DNA of 13,751 nt from the NCBI GenBank assembly GCA_016194725.1, contig JACQAW010000137.1, positions 1 to 13,751 on the forward strand, in the 5' to 3' direction. The notes beneath the pieces were generated by a model. That model saw only the letters and a list, made by a program, of their open reading frames with translations, did no database searches and was not told the origin of the DNA. Below, in pieces: positions 13,661 through 13,751 of this stretch. The DNA comes from Deltaproteobacteria bacterium. GTDB lineage: Bacteria; Bdellovibrionota; UBA1018; UBA923. A program made the translations under genes and the position numbers. Positions within the stretch are counted from its first letter, which is position 1. Every line of letters begins with the position of its first letter.

Positions 13661-13751
13661 AATGCTCGGTTTTTGAGGCGGGCAACGCAACAGCGTCTTT
13701 GCGCCTGAAAACCACCCGATAGGCGTCCAGCACCAGCCCGACGACGATAAA
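13659..13751 (-). CDS. C-terminal fragment of an unidentified protein, probably membrane-bound
   Basis: The frame entering from the right edge gives 30 residues, FIVVGLVLDAYRVVFRRK then DAVALPASKTEH, and ends at TGA (13659-13661). The hydrophobic run followed by RRK and a short polar tail looks like the last membrane span of an inner-membrane protein with a cytoplasmic end. It stops 13 bp before asd on the same strand. Too little is present to name it. Confidence 0.6.
   Translation of the reverse strand, partial: FIVVGLVLDAYRVVFRRKDAVALPASKTEH

Noticed and set aside
12464..13708. 414-codon open frame on the plus strand
   Set aside because: It is antisense to asd, whose motifs and length are fully normal; the plus product has no recognisable domain and the openness follows from GC-rich codon use.

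Overview
The window looks like chromosomal DNA from a Gram-negative, fairly GC-rich bacterium. The evidence is an Omp85-type outer-membrane barrel, a second barrel ending in aromatic Phe, a lipobox lipoprotein, several Sec signal peptides, and a CFI-box-CTERM protein (a C-terminal tag often seen in delta-proteobacterial and Bdellovibrio-like genomes). A predatory or Bdellovibrionota-like lineage is possible, but I cannot prove it from the sequence. I see no mobile element, CRISPR array, tRNA or rRNA.

Left part (1-1660): a minus-strand unit runs leftward. It encodes an ECF sigma factor, a polytopic membrane protein overlapping it by ATGA (candidate anti-sigma factor), and a secreted protein cut by the window edge. 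Divergent from it is a short exported protein with ten cysteines, metallothionein-like in composition. The 100-bp gap between them carries two back-to-back copies of the same bipartite element, TGTCACA-N16-CGTA, one facing each way. I read this as a self-activating divergent ECF promoter pair. It is the most interesting object in the window.

Middle (1623-7550): a hairpin terminator separates the Cys-rich gene from a convergent secreted HExxH metalloprotease rich in cysteines. An AT-rich gap follows, then a plus-strand cluster: a tiny lipoprotein overlapping a SIMPL-domain (YggE-like) periplasmic protein, a small HELAH metallopeptidase-like protein, and an Omp85/surface-antigen barrel. Next come a convergent family-2 glycosyltransferase and a divergent DUF374 lysophospholipid-acyltransferase-like protein. 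All of these suggest envelope functions.

Right part (7559-13751): a minus-strand series, in transcription order from the right. It comprises the tail of an unidentified membrane protein, asd (aspartate-semialdehyde dehydrogenase), a CFI-box-CTERM exported protein, a translationally coupled outer-membrane barrel with three PYIE repeats, truA, tig (trigger factor), and a stand-alone cyclic-nucleotide-binding-domain protein. truA is broken: its N-terminal and C-terminal thirds are intact but lie in different frames, and the middle catalytic/RNA-binding portion is missing.
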